A stretch of 64,000 nucleotides of DNA from Dyadobacter flavalbus (GTDB lineage Bacteria > Bacteroidota > Bacteroidia > Cytophagales > Spirosomataceae), in assembly GCF_006149045.1 (NCBI RefSeq), contig NZ_VBSN01000022.1:44773-108772 (forward strand), written 5' to 3'. The notes under the pieces are model-generated. The model ran no database searches and had not been told where the DNA came from. It saw nothing but the letters and a program-made list of their open reading frames with translations. A program made the position numbers and the translations under genes. Positions 54,557 through 63,874 of the stretch are shown piece by piece. Positions within the stretch are counted from its first letter, which is position 1. The number at the start of each line of letters is the position of its first letter.

Positions 54557-55249
54557 ATGGAAGAAAACAACAAACTGGACAAGATTATAGAAGCCAGAAT
54601 GAAACTGAAAGCACGTTTTCAGGAAAAAATGGCCGGTACACCTTCTGTTTCAGATTCAAGACCAATGGGATCGGGAGAAATAAACCGGCACGGAATGCCC
54701 AAGCTGCCGGCAGGGCAAACCAGAACCGTCAAATGGCCCGTGCTTGATCTTGGTTTCAAACCCGACATTTCACATCAGCAATGGAAACTTGTTGTGGATG
54801 GTGAAGTGGAATCGCCGGTTACGCTGAACTGGGATGATTTTATGAGTCTGCCGCAAACCGAAGATGTAAGTGACTTTCACTGCGTTACAACCTGGTCAAG
54901 AATGGATGTTCCGTGGGTTGGCGTAAAACTTGCCGATATTGCCGCACTTGTAATGCCGAAGCCGACTGCAACGCATGTACTTTGTCACGGTTATGATCAA
55001 TATACAACAAACCTTTCGCTTGAAGAAGCTTTGAAAGAAGATGTACTGCTTGTTCATACGGCCGATCATAAACCTTTGGAAAAAGATCACGGCGGGCCAG
55101 TACGGATGATTACGCCGCAGCTTTACGCGTGGAAAGGAAGTAAATGGATCAAAAGAATTGAATTTTTATCCTCAAACAAGCTTGGGTTCTGGGAATTGCG
55201 GGGTTACTCCAACACGGCATATCCATGGCGGAATGACCGTTACAGTTAA
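54557..55249 (+). CDS. Sulfite-oxidase-like molybdopterin oxidoreductase
   Basis: A 230-residue protein with the single catalytic domain of the sulfite oxidase/YedY superfamily. The molybdenum-binding Cys is in VSDFHCVTTWSRMDVPWVG near residue 108, preceded by LNWDDFMSLPQ, and a later HGGPVRMITPQLYAWKGSKW matches the family's substrate-side loop. It has no twin-arginine signal, unlike YedY, so it is probably cytoplasmic. Its natural substrate is unknown. It follows the DUF819 gene by 62 bases and may share its transcript. Confidence 0.92.
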   Translation: MEENNKLDKIIEARMKLKARFQEKMAGTPSVSDSRPMGSGEINRHGMPKLPAGQTRTVKWPVLDLGFKPDISHQQWKLVVDGEVESPVTLNWDDFMSLPQTEDVSDFHCVTTWSRMDVPWVGVKLADIAALVMPKPTATHVLCHGYDQYTTNLSLEEALKEDVLLVHTADHKPLEKDHGGPVRMITPQLYAWKGSKWIKRIEFLSSNKLGFWELRGYSNTAYPWRNDRYS

Positions 55250-55273
55250 GAAAACCGTGTGGATTCCGCAGGC

Positions 55274-56035
55274 TTAAAGGTCCAGAACCAGTCCGTCATA
55301 AGCCAGGCTTACATTGGGCGGAAGTTCGGTATTGATAACCGCATGCAAACCCAGTCTGTGACTCATATGGACGAGATAAGCCTGCGGAATATCCAGTTTT
55401 TTAATCAGTTCGAGTGCCTGGGAAAGGGTGAAATGCGAAATGTGCGGTTCTTTCTGCAAAGTATCCAGCACAAGCACTTTTGAACCTTTGATCTTTTCCT
55501 GCTCTTTTTCCGAAATGTAATTGGCGTCGGTAATGTAAGTAAAATCACCGATCCGGAATCCGAATACAGGCAGCATGTAATGCATGACTTCGATGGGAAT
55601 GAACTTTACGCCGCTTACTTCAAAAGGCTCGTTTATAATCGGATGAAGTTCAAAATGCGGAACGCCGGGATAACGGGTTTCCGAGAACGCATAAAAAAAT
55701 TCACTGCGGATCTGGTTCAGGACTTCCTGCCTTCCGTACAGCGGAATATCACTTTGCTGGCGGTGGTTGAAAGCACGGATATCATCCAGCCCGGCGGTGT
55801 GATCTTTATGCTGATGGGTGAAAATAGCTGCATCAAGTTCGCGTACATTGGCCCGGAGCATTTGCTGGCGGAAATCAGGGCCGGTATCAATGACAAACGA
55901 TTTGCCCTGGGTTTGTACCCAAACGGAAGTCCTTAAACGCTTGTCGTGCGGATCGGCAGAACGGCAAACGACACAGTCGCAGGCAATAACGGGTATTCCC
56001 TGCGATGTGCCGGTTCCTAAAAATGTAATCCTCAT
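55274..56035 (-). CDS. Metallo-beta-lactamase-fold hydrolase (PhnP/RNase Z-like)
   Basis: A 253-residue metallo-hydrolase. It begins MRITFLGTGTSQGIPVIACD, with the GTGTSQGIP turn of the PhnP/RNase Z-like branch, has a Cys-rich segment (CDCVVCRSADP) that may bind an extra metal, the HxHxDH motif in FTHQHKDHTAGLDD, and later FTYITDANY and VHMSHRLGLH for the remaining ligands. Relatives cleave cyclic phosphodiesters; this subgroup is common in Bacteroidota but its substrate is not established. A CheY-like receiver gene lies 5 bases upstream. Confidence 0.92.
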   Translation of the reverse strand: MRITFLGTGTSQGIPVIACDCVVCRSADPHDKRLRTSVWVQTQGKSFVIDTGPDFRQQMLRANVRELDAAIFTHQHKDHTAGLDDIRAFNHRQQSDIPLYGRQEVLNQIRSEFFYAFSETRYPGVPHFELHPIINEPFEVSGVKFIPIEVMHYMLPVFGFRIGDFTYITDANYISEKEQEKIKGSKVLVLDTLQKEPHISHFTLSQALELIKKLDIPQAYLVHMSHRLGLHAVINTELPPNVSLAYDGLVLDL

Positions 56036-56040
56036 CCGAT

Positions 56041-56418
56041 TTATTCTGTCAAATGCGCCACTACTTCAACCAGACGGTCAAAGTTTAAAGGTTTCATAAG
56101 CGCATCGTCAAATCCTGCTTCTTTGAAATCTTCTTCCGAGTAATTTTTTGCATTGCCCGTTATTGCTACGATCGGCGTTTTGGCCTTTTTCTCGTTAGGC
56201 AGCTTGCGGATGCTTCTTGCACACTCCATTCCATCCATCACAGGCATATTGATATCCAGCAAAACAATATCAAAATCTTCTTTTTCAAGGAGTTGCAAAA
56301 CTTGTTCTCCATTTTTCACGGAAGTAATTTCATAATGTTGAAATTCCAGAATCTTCCTTGCCAGATTTTGAATAACGGAACTGTCTTCGGCAATGAGTAC
56401 TCGCTTAGTGTAAGACAT
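56041..56418 (-). CDS. Stand-alone CheY-like response regulator
   Basis: A 125-residue receiver domain with no output domain. ATG 56418 is chosen (MSYTKRVLIAEDSS) over a TTG further upstream. The acidic pair (AEDSS), phospho-acceptor Asp in DIVLLDINMPVMDGMEC, the Thr/Ser position in VAITGNAKNY and the Lys in ALMKPLNFD are all present, so it should be phosphorylated. Partners are unknown; single-domain receivers act by protein binding. The MBL-fold hydrolase gene starts 5 bases after its stop, so the two are co-transcribed. Confidence 0.93.
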   Translation of the reverse strand: MSYTKRVLIAEDSSVIQNLARKILEFQHYEITSVKNGEQVLQLLEKEDFDIVLLDINMPVMDGMECARSIRKLPNEKKAKTPIVAITGNAKNYSEEDFKEAGFDDALMKPLNFDRLVEVVAHLTE

Positions 56419-56569
56419 ATGATGGGTCAAGTATTATGTTTATTTATTTGCCTGGTCAATTTAGGTATATTTAGATCAACAACGCAAACAGGCCGGCTGC
56501 GAAGTTTCAAAATTATCACAAAAAAGTAAATAAACATCTTATACTTTTTCAAAGCTGCCTTTCGGGTGT

Positions 56570-56577
56570 AAGTTTGC
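56570..56577 (+). promoter_or_regulatory. Candidate -7 box for the DUF1684 gene
   Basis: TAAGTTTG matches TANNTTTG and lies 26 bases upstream of the start codon. No well-spaced TTG was seen. Confidence 0.35.
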
Positions 56578-56603
56578 AAACCGTTTACAAATAAGACTTT
56601 GAT

Positions 56604-57251
56604 ATGTTCAAAAATAAAGTGATCCGATACAGCACAATCGCGATGTTTTTCGCTGTTCTTGCCTATTTTATAATTGAAAATTTCACAAAATCCGGAAATG
56701 ACGACCTGATTGCCGCAAACCCGGAACAGTACAATGCCAAAATCCTGGAAGAACGCACGGCCAAGGATGAACAGTTTAAAACTTCGGACGATTCTCCGAT
56801 TGCAGACAAGGAAAGCTTTCACGGGTTACATTATTTCAAGCCAAACCTTAAATACCGTATAAAGGCCAATATTTCTCCGTACACGTCGGAAGACAAGGAA
56901 CTGGTAATCAAGTATACGGACGGCACTACGGAAAAATACGAGAAGTACGGTTATGCCAATTTCACGATCGACGGTCGTGCGCAAAAGCTTTTGCTGCTTA
57001 AAAATGAAAGCGTCATTTCCGTACTTTTCAGGGATGAAACCACCGGAAAAGAAACCTACGGCGGCGGCCGGTACCTCGATTATCCCGTTTCTGAAATCAA
57101 AAACAATGTAATTGTGCTGGATTTCAACAAAGCATATAATCCTTACTGTGTGTATCAGCCGACTTATGCATGCCCGGTTCCTCCGGCCGAAAATACACTT
57201 ACAGCTGCCATATACGCGGGCGAAGTGACGGAAACTTCCGCACATGAGTAA
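56604..57251 (+). CDS. DUF1684 protein, membrane-anchored
   Basis: A 215-residue protein with one N-terminal membrane helix (YSTIAMFFAVLAYFIIEN) and a soluble domain that closely follows the DUF1684 pattern: KDEQFKTSDDSPIADKE near residue 55, FHGLHYFKPNLKYRI, then ETYGGGRYLDYPV and, near the end, VVLDFN-like VIVLDFNKAYNPYCVYQ and CPVPPAENTL with AGE. The family is widespread but its function is unknown. It precedes pheT by 143 bases and is read in the same direction. Confidence 0.9.
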   Translation: MFKNKVIRYSTIAMFFAVLAYFIIENFTKSGNDDLIAANPEQYNAKILEERTAKDEQFKTSDDSPIADKESFHGLHYFKPNLKYRIKANISPYTSEDKELVIKYTDGTTEKYEKYGYANFTIDGRAQKLLLLKNESVISVLFRDETTGKETYGGGRYLDYPVSEIKNNVIVLDFNKAYNPYCVYQPTYACPVPPAENTLTAAIYAGEVTETSAHE

Positions 57252-57327
57252 TTGTTTGCAAGGAGTGAAGCTGATGGAAAAGTATACAGTATTGCGTCTT
57301 GCAAAGTGCTGTTCAGACTTAAATTAT

Positions 57328-57369
57328 TAATTTTGCAATAAAGGCTGCCGGCAGAATGTCGCAGCCTTT
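57328..57369 (+). promoter_or_regulatory. TANNTTTG box and hairpin upstream of pheT
   Basis: TAATTTTG at 57328-57335 matches the -7 element. Directly after it AAAGGCTGC (57340-57348) pairs with GCAGCCTTT (57361-57369) and a T-rich stretch follows after about 6 bases. The hairpin may be the terminator of the DUF1684 gene or a structure at the 5' end of the pheT mRNA. Confidence 0.45.
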
Positions 57370-57394
57370 CAACTTATTTTTTTAAAGTATCCGC

Positions 57395-59824
57395 ATGAAG
57401 ATCTCTTACAAGTGGCTTAAGGAACTGATTGATATTACAGAAACGCCGGAAGAAACCGGCAGATTACTCACAGGAACCGGGCTGGAAGTTGAAAGTATAG
57501 AAGAAATTGAATCCATAAAAGGCGGCTTGCAGGGCGTTGTGATTGGCGAAGTCCTGACTTGCGAAAAACACCCGGAAGCAGACCGTCTCAGCAATACAAC
57601 CGTGGACGTCGGCGAAGAAAACCCGCTTTCCATTGTATGCGGTGCGCCGAATGTTGCTGCGGGACAGAAAGTAGTTGTGGCGAAAGTCGGGGCAGTGCTG
57701 TATCCGACCGGCAGCGAACAGCCTCTGGTTCTGAAAAAATCAAAAATCAGAGGTGCATTGTCGGAAGGAATGATTTGCGCGGAAGACGAACTTGGACTTG
57801 GCACTTCCCACGACGGAATTCTGGTACTGGACACCACTTTGCCGAACGGCACGCCGGCCAGCGAATATTTTGGCGTTTCTTCAGATTATCTGATTGAAAT
57901 CGGACTTACGCCCAACCGTGCCGACGCCGCATCGCATTTTGGTGTAGCGCGTGACCTGAAAGCTGTTCTGAACCAGCCGATCAGTTTGCCTTCGGTTGAC
58001 GGGTTTTCGGTAAATAATAAAGATCTTCCGGTACAAGTAGAAGTCCGGAACCACGAAGCATGCCCAAGATATACGGGACTGACTATTTCCGGAATAAAAG
58101 TCGGCGATTCGCCGGAATGGCTGAAACAACGGCTGCAAACGATTGGAATCCGTTCGATCAACAACATTGTGGACATTACTAATTACGTATGCCACGAACT
58201 GGGCCAACCGATGCATGCGTTTGATGCTGAGAAAATAACAGGCAAAAAAGTCATTGTAACGACAGTTCCGGCAGGAACGCCGTTTGTAACGCTGGACGGA
58301 ATTGAAAGAAAAATCTCCGATTCGGATTTGATGATCTGCCATGAAGGCACCAACGGAAACCCGGAACCGATGTGCATTGCAGGCGTATTCGGCGGCCTTA
58401 CTTCCGGCGTTTCCAATGAGACAACTTCCATTTTTCTGGAATCCGCCTATTTTTCACCAATCTGGGTCCGGAAAACAGCGCAGCGCTTTTCATTGAAAAC
58501 CGATTCTTCATTCCGTTTCGAGCGCGGAACGGATCCGAATATGCCATTATATGCGCTGAAAAGGGCTGCGTTGCTGATTCAGGAAATAGCGGGTGGAACG
58601 GTTTCTTCCGAAATCACAGACATTTATCCGGAGCCGGTTCAGGATTTCCGCGTTCCGATGAGCTATCGGCATATTGACCGGCTTATTGGAAAATCGCTGG
58701 ACAAAAGCCTGATAAAGAATATCCTGAACAGCCTGGATATTGTAACGGAAAATGAAACTGAAACTTCTTTTACGGCCATTGTACCGCCGTACCGCGTTGA
58801 CGTACAAAGAGAAGCGGACGTAATTGAGGAAATTTTGCGCATTTACGGATTCGGGCAAGTGGAATTGTCCGAATCGCTGAGCTCGGATTACATTTCAGAT
58901 TTCCCGGTTAATGATCCGGAGAAACTGAAACTGCGTGTTTCCGAACTGCTTGCCGCAAACGGGTTCAACGAAATGATCAATAATTCGCTGACCAAACCGG
59001 AATATCAGGCGTCACTCGGCGATGCACTTGTTGGAAGTCCGGTGAAAATCCTGAATTATCTGAGCGAGGACCTTTCGGTGATGCGCCAGACGCTGCTTTT
59101 TTCCGGACTGGAAGTCATTGCCTATAACAGCAACCGCCGCCAGCGTGACCTGAAATTGTTTGAATTCGGTAAAACCTATCATTTGCTGAATGAAAAGTAT
59201 GTGGAAAAAGAACGTCTTTCCGTTTTTGTTACCGGAAATATCCAGCAGGAAAGCTGGTTTGAAAAATCCCGTGAAACCGTTTTTCATGATCTGGCGGCAT
59301 TTGTGAACCAGGTTCTTTCAGCTATGAAAATCCGGGAAGTTGAAAAGCAGCATGCGGATACCAGCATTTTCAAATACGGCCTTACGCTTCTTTTCAACAA
59401 AAAACCGGTTGTAACATTTGGATTGCTGCAGACGGCAGTTGCCAAAAAACTGGATGTGAAAGCAGGCGTTTTCTTTGCAGATTTTGACTGGGAATACATG
59501 CTGCGGCAGTACGATGCGGCGGTACAGTACAAGGAAGTTTCCAAATTCCCGGAAGTACGCAGGGACTTGTCCGTTGTGGTGAACAAAAAAATAACGTTTG
59601 AAGAACTGCGCCAGATTGCATTCAGAACGGAAAAGCAGTTGCTGCGTTCTGTAAATGCATTTGATGTTTATGAAGGAGCCAATCTGGAAGGCAAAAAATC
59701 TTATTCCATCAGCTTTATTTTACAGGATGAGACGCAGACTTTAACGGATAAGGTGATCGATAAATCCATGCAGCGCCTGATTGCAGCTTATGAAAGGGAA
59801 TTCGAGGCGGTAATCAGAAAATAA
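57395..59824 (+). CDS. pheT: Phenylalanine--tRNA ligase beta subunit
   Basis: An 809-residue subunit that, with PheS, charges tRNA-Phe. Domain order is standard: the N-terminal tRNA-binding domain (~40-150, with VVIGEVLTCEKHPEADRLS), B3/B4 editing domain (~210-390, with NIVDITNYVCHELGQPMHAFD and ALKTDSSFRFERGTDPNM-like SLKTDSSFRFERGTDPNM), B5 domain (~400-475), the catalytic-like domain and the C-terminal FDX-ACB anticodon-binding domain (~715-809, with VSKFPEVRRDLSVVVNKKI). pheS is not in this window, as is usual in Bacteroidota, where the two genes are often apart. Confidence 0.97.
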   Translation: MKISYKWLKELIDITETPEETGRLLTGTGLEVESIEEIESIKGGLQGVVIGEVLTCEKHPEADRLSNTTVDVGEENPLSIVCGAPNVAAGQKVVVAKVGAVLYPTGSEQPLVLKKSKIRGALSEGMICAEDELGLGTSHDGILVLDTTLPNGTPASEYFGVSSDYLIEIGLTPNRADAASHFGVARDLKAVLNQPISLPSVDGFSVNNKDLPVQVEVRNHEACPRYTGLTISGIKVGDSPEWLKQRLQTIGIRSINNIVDITNYVCHELGQPMHAFDAEKITGKKVIVTTVPAGTPFVTLDGIERKISDSDLMICHEGTNGNPEPMCIAGVFGGLTSGVSNETTSIFLESAYFSPIWVRKTAQRFSLKTDSSFRFERGTDPNMPLYALKRAALLIQEIAGGTVSSEITDIYPEPVQDFRVPMSYRHIDRLIGKSLDKSLIKNILNSLDIVTENETETSFTAIVPPYRVDVQREADVIEEILRIYGFGQVELSESLSSDYISDFPVNDPEKLKLRVSELLAANGFNEMINNSLTKPEYQASLGDALVGSPVKILNYLSEDLSVMRQTLLFSGLEVIAYNSNRRQRDLKLFEFGKTYHLLNEKYVEKERLSVFVTGNIQQESWFEKSRETVFHDLAAFVNQVLSAMKIREVEKQHADTSIFKYGLTLLFNKKPVVTFGLLQTAVAKKLDVKAGVFFADFDWEYMLRQYDAAVQYKEVSKFPEVRRDLSVVVNKKITFEELRQIAFRTEKQLLRSVNAFDVYEGANLEGKKSYSISFILQDETQTLTDKVIDKSMQRLIAAYEREFEAVIRK

Positions 59825-59864
59825 TTGGTTTGAGTTGGTTTGTGGGAATTTTTTTAGGTGAAAA

Positions 59865-60209
59865 ATGGAAAGAATCGATTCACGTATCATTGAGCATAAA
59901 TTAGCCGACCTTGAGAAAAAGCTCGAGATCCTGATCAACACAAAAGAAAAACTAAGTTGGTCATTATCAGAATTACAGCGTGAAAATGCAGACCTCAGAG
60001 AATCAAATAACAAACTAAAGGAAGAAGCAAAAGAAATAAAGAAAAAATACACTACTTTGGAAAAAGACTTTAATAAGTCTAAAAGTTTCGCTAAAATTGT
60101 CACTAGTAAACTGACGCCAACAAGCGGAATTGCTGAACTGAAAGATTCAGTTGATAAATATATACAAGAGATCGATAAGTGCATTGCACTGCTTGAAGAT
60201 ACCTTATGA
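59865..60209 (+). CDS. ZapB-like coiled-coil protein
   Basis: A 114-residue protein that is mostly one long coiled coil (residues ~8-75, rich in Glu/Lys/Leu with heptad spacing, for example LADLEKKLEILINTKEKL), followed by a short C-terminal segment. Its stop overlaps the zapA start by four bases (ATGA), so the two are translationally coupled. The position between pheT and zapA and the coiled-coil form suggest a partner of ZapA in Z-ring assembly, as ZapB is in E. coli; I see no direct homology to ZapB, so this is inference. Confidence 0.65.
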   Translation: MERIDSRIIEHKLADLEKKLEILINTKEKLSWSLSELQRENADLRESNNKLKEEAKEIKKKYTTLEKDFNKSKSFAKIVTSKLTPTSGIAELKDSVDKYIQEIDKCIALLEDTL

Positions 60210-60517
60210 AAAAAAGCAACATACTTAATCCCGACGTTTCTGTCTTTATAAAACTCTTGGACAGAGGTTTCAAACTGAGTGTTCCGGCAGATCAGGAGAA
60301 ATATTACCGGGATGGCTATGAGGTATTCTTACATCGCGTGGAACAACATAAATTAAAAGGAAAAGTATACGGCGACATCGAAGCAATTGCTCTGACTTCC
60401 ATTGAGTGCCTTGTGGCATTGCAGAGAAATCAGGAGCAGCTGAATGATTTGATCATGGCATTCAGGAGCAGAGTGGAAAAGCTCGATGAAACAATAAGCA
60501 GCGCTATAGAAAGCTAA
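60206..60517 (+). CDS. zapA: Cell division protein ZapA
   Basis: A 103-residue protein of the ZapA family, which binds and bundles FtsZ filaments at the division site. The N-terminal half shows the small alpha/beta head (FIKLLDRGFKLSVPADQE, then YRDGYEVFLHRVEQHK), followed by a long C-terminal coiled-coil helix with DIEAIALTSIECLVALQ. Length is normal. It starts inside the stop of the coiled-coil gene and is followed by rny after 113 bases. Confidence 0.8.
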   Translation: MKKSNILNPDVSVFIKLLDRGFKLSVPADQEKYYRDGYEVFLHRVEQHKLKGKVYGDIEAIALTSIECLVALQRNQEQLNDLIMAFRSRVEKLDETISSAIES

Positions 60518-60630
60518 ACTCAGCAGCGAAAACCTTTAATTTAAACGATTCTTATATTCTTCAACCTTTAACGTTCGGCATTTTAACGCAGGTTTAGTCG
60601 GTAAAACCAACTATATAACCATTACTTGAA

Positions 60631-62202
60631 ATGTCAAATTCTCAAATTTTCATCGTTCTCCTGTCCGATATAATTGCTATCGGCGTGGGTATTTTCGCAG
60701 GCAAATACATATTTCAGAAGTCTTTTGACCAGAAAGAAAAAGAAGCCCAGGAACGCGCCGCCGAAATCATCAGAAATGCTGAAAGTGCTGCCGAAAACAT
60801 AAAAAAAGACAGGATTCTGGAAGCAAAGGAAAAATATCTTCGCCTGAAATCGGAATTTGAAGAGGATGCAAATAAAAAACGTGGAATTCTCCAGTCGAAC
60901 GAACAAAAGCTGAAACAGCGCGAGCAAAGCCTTAACCAGACGATTGAACAAAACAAACGCCGCGAGAACGAACTGGAAGCACTTAAAACCAATCTGAACC
61001 AACAATTGGAAACGGCCGTAAAACGCCGGGAAGAGGCAGAAAAATCCTTACAGCAGCAAGTTGCACAACTTGAAAAAATAGCGAACCTGACTGCCGAACA
61101 GGCACGTGACCAACTGATCGATGCACTGAAAGCGGAGGCCGACACAAGAGCCGGCTCTTACGTGAAAAGTGCCATGGAAGAAGCCCGTCTGACTGCGACC
61201 AAAGAAGCCAAGAAAATTGTCATTGAAACCATTCAGCGTACCGCCGCTGAACATGCGATCGAAAACTGTGTTTCAGTATTCAATATTGAAAATGATGATA
61301 TCAAAGGCAAGATCATCGGAAGGGAAGGAAGAAATATACGGGCGCTGGAAGCAGCAACCGGTGTTGAAATCATTGTGGACGACACGCCCGAAGCCATTGT
61401 CATTTCAGGTTTTGATCCGGTACGCAGGGAAATTGCAAGACTTTCACTGCACCGCCTTGTGCAGGACGGCAGGATTCACCCTGCGCGCATTGAGGAAGTG
61501 GTCGCCAAAACCCGCAAAAACATTGACGATGAAATTGTGGAAATCGGTGAGCGTACAGTAATTGAAATGGGAATACACGGATTGCATCCTGAACTTGTCA
61601 AAATGATTGGCCGCATGCGTTTCCGTTCTTCTTACGGGCAAAATCTTTTACAACACTCGCGGGAAGTTGCAAAACTCTGCGCCACAATGGCATCCGAACT
61701 GGGCCTGAACACTAAATTGGCCAAAAGAGCAGGTCTGTTACATGATATCGGCAAAGTGTGGCCGGAAGAATCCGATCTGCCGCATGCAATCCTGGGAATG
61801 GAACTTGCCAAGAAGTACAAGGAAAATCCGGAAGTATGCAATGCTATCGGTGCGCACCATGATGAAATCGAGATGACCAGCATTCTTTCTCCGATCATTC
61901 AGGTTTGCGATGCCATTTCAGGCTCACGCCCGGGTGCTCGGCGTGAAATGATGGAATCTTATATCCAGCGTCTGCGCGATCTTGAAAACATGGCATTATC
62001 TTTTGAAGGTGTAGAGAAATGTTATGCAATCCAGGCCGGAAGAGAGCTGCGCGTCATTATTGATGCCGACAATGTTTCGGATGAAAAAGCAGGAATGCTT
62101 TCATTTGATATTTCACAAAAGATTGAAAAAGAGATGCAGTATCCCGGACAAATTAAAATTACCGTAATCCGGGAAATGCGTTCAGTTGCGTACGCGCGTT
62201 AA
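60631..62202 (+). CDS. rny: Ribonuclease Y
   Basis: A 523-residue membrane-anchored endoribonuclease that starts mRNA decay. The N-terminal helix ([19 protein letters not shown]) anchors it, followed by a coiled coil of about 175 residues, a KH domain (~210-270, with [19 protein letters not shown]) and an HD domain (~340-430, with [12 protein letters not shown] and later AIGAHHDE supplying the metal ligands). The order and length match Rny. It follows zapA, an arrangement I expect in related genomes. Confidence 0.96.
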   Translation: MSNSQIFIVLLSDIIAIGVGIFAGKYIFQKSFDQKEKEAQERAAEIIRNAESAAENIKKDRILEAKEKYLRLKSEFEEDANKKRGILQSNEQKLKQREQSLNQTIEQNKRRENELEALKTNLNQQLETAVKRREEAEKSLQQQVAQLEKIANLTAEQARDQLIDALKAEADTRAGSYVKSAMEEARLTATKEAKKIVIETIQRTAAEHAIENCVSVFNIENDDIKGKIIGREGRNIRALEAATGVEIIVDDTPEAIVISGFDPVRREIARLSLHRLVQDGRIHPARIEEVVAKTRKNIDDEIVEIGERTVIEMGIHGLHPELVKMIGRMRFRSSYGQNLLQHSREVAKLCATMASELGLNTKLAKRAGLLHDIGKVWPEESDLPHAILGMELAKKYKENPEVCNAIGAHHDEIEMTSILSPIIQVCDAISGSRPGARREMMESYIQRLRDLENMALSFEGVEKCYAIQAGRELRVIIDADNVSDEKAGMLSFDISQKIEKEMQYPGQIKITVIREMRSVAYAR

Positions 62203-62217
62203 TCCAGCCCAAAATAC

Positions 62218-63753
62218 ATGAATTACTTACAGCTTACCAGTTCTGAACGATTGGGCATTCATACGCTCGGCGAACTCAAAAGAGCAGGTTATCAGTCCCG
62301 TTCCATTAAACAGGAACTTCGTGACAACCTCATTACCAGGATCAGGAACAAAGAGAATATTTTCCCGGGAATATGGGGTTATGAAGAAACCGTAGTCCCT
62401 GATGTGGAACGTGCGATTTTGTCCATGCACAACATCAACTTTCTGGGTCTTCGCGGACAGGCAAAAACCCGTATCGCAAGGATGATGGTCAATCTTCTGG
62501 ATGAATACATTCCGTACATTCAGGATTCTGAACTGCATGACGATCCTTTGGAGCCTTTATCCAGAAATTCAAAAGACCTGATTGAGGAACAAGGTGACAA
62601 TACGCCGATTTCCTGGCTTCACCGCGATGAACGCTATACAGAAAAACTGGCAACGCCGGACGTTTCCGTTGCGGATCTTATCGGCGATGTGGACCCGATC
62701 AAGGCGGCAACGTTAAAATTGCCATACTCGGATGAAAGGGTTATACATTTCGGGCTGATACCCCGCTCCCACCGCGGTATTTTCGTCATTAACGAACTTC
62801 CCGATCTTCAGGCGCGCATTCAGGTTGCGTTGTTCAACATTCTTCAGGAAGGTGATATTCAGATCCGTGGTTTTAAATTAAGGCTTCCTTTGGACATTCA
62901 GTTTGTGTTTACAGCCAATCCGGAAGATTATACCAACCGTGGAAGTATTGTAACCCCTTTAAAAGACCGGATTGAAAGCCAGATTGTAACGCATTATCCG
63001 AAAACCATTGAAACCGGCAAAAAAATCACAGAACAGGAAGCTGTGGTTAAAACGGAGCAGAAAGGCCTTGTTGTTGTAAATGAACTTGCCAAAACGCTTA
63101 TCGAGCAAATTGCTTTTGAAGCGCGTGAAAGCGAGTATGTTGACAGCAAAAGCGGGGTTTCTGCACGTCTGACGATTTCTGCCTATGAAAGTCTTTTAAG
63201 TACTGCCGAAAGAAGGGCGCTGATCAATGGCGAGACATCCACCTATGTTCGTATTTCTGATCTTTACGGCGTTGTTTCTGCCATTTGCGGAAAAGTGGAG
63301 CTTGTGTACGAAGGCGAAGTTGAAGGCCCGGTCATTGTAGCGCAGAACCTGATCGGTAAAGCAATCCGAACACAGTTCCTGAGTTTTTTCCCCGATCCTG
63401 AAAAAAGCAAGAAAAGCAAGATCAATCCGTATGCCAAGGTAATTGAATGGTTCGGATCAGGTAATGAGATGGAAATGCCGGGAGATATGGCCGACCGTGA
63501 ATACATGGCGCGCTTGAAAACCATCGACGGACTGGATGATTTCGTAGACATGCTGAGCGCCTATTCCAGCCAGGAAGAAAAATTGTTTATGATGGAATTT
63601 GCTCTGCACGGAATGGCCGAATTTTCGCTAATTGGAAAACAGTCACTGGATCAGGGAATGAAGTTTCAGGATCTGGTCAGCAGCATGTTTTCGGGACCGG
63701 GTGACGAAGACTACGATTTTGATGAAGACGATGATGACCAGAAACCGTTTTGA
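62218..63753 (+). CDS. AAA+ ATPase, magnesium-chelatase/MoxR-like
   Basis: A 511-residue ATPase 15 bases after rny. The ATP-binding loop is NFLGLRGQAKTRIARMMV near residue 76, a variant P-loop (GLRGQAKTR in place of GxxGxGKT), with Walker B-like GIFVINELPDLQ near 185 and the sensor/Arg region FVFTANPEDYTNRG. This is the pattern of magnesium-chelatase subunit I/sigma-54-interacting-like proteins of Bacteroidota. The C-terminus is very acidic (residues ~495-509 nearly all Asp/Glu). It may remodel a partner protein complex; VWA-domain partners often stand next to such genes, but the window ends in an IS element before one could be seen. Confidence 0.85.
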   Translation: MNYLQLTSSERLGIHTLGELKRAGYQSRSIKQELRDNLITRIRNKENIFPGIWGYEETVVPDVERAILSMHNINFLGLRGQAKTRIARMMVNLLDEYIPYIQDSELHDDPLEPLSRNSKDLIEEQGDNTPISWLHRDERYTEKLATPDVSVADLIGDVDPIKAATLKLPYSDERVIHFGLIPRSHRGIFVINELPDLQARIQVALFNILQEGDIQIRGFKLRLPLDIQFVFTANPEDYTNRGSIVTPLKDRIESQIVTHYPKTIETGKKITEQEAVVKTEQKGLVVVNELAKTLIEQIAFEARESEYVDSKSGVSARLTISAYESLLSTAERRALINGETSTYVRISDLYGVVSAICGKVELVYEGEVEGPVIVAQNLIGKAIRTQFLSFFPDPEKSKKSKINPYAKVIEWFGSGNEMEMPGDMADREYMARLKTIDGLDDFVDMLSAYSSQEEKLFMMEFALHGMAEFSLIGKQSLDQGMKFQDLVSSMFSGPGDEDYDFDEDDDDQKPF

Positions 63754-63756
63754 GTG

Positions 63757-63785
63757 GCTGTTAGCTGTTAGCTGTTAGCAGTTAA
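63757..63785. repeat. Short tandem heptamer repeat
   Basis: CTGTTAG occurs three times in a row directly after the ATPase stop, then once with a change. Short repeats of this kind are common in intergenic spaces and have no evident function. Confidence 0.7.
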
Positions 63786-63874
63786 AATGATTCATCGTTA
63801 CACTAGGGTGGTTTAAAAAACTGAGGTTTTAATTAGATTACAAGAAACTGTTTATAAATAAAAATGCCCTGATA

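Noticed and set aside
57340..57394. T-box or Phe-leader attenuator for pheT
   Set aside because: No T-box core, no Phe-rich leader peptide; only a simple hairpin is visible.
60518..60630. 6S-like RNA gene next to zapA
   Set aside because: The gap is only 113 bases and no extended hairpin structure is apparent.
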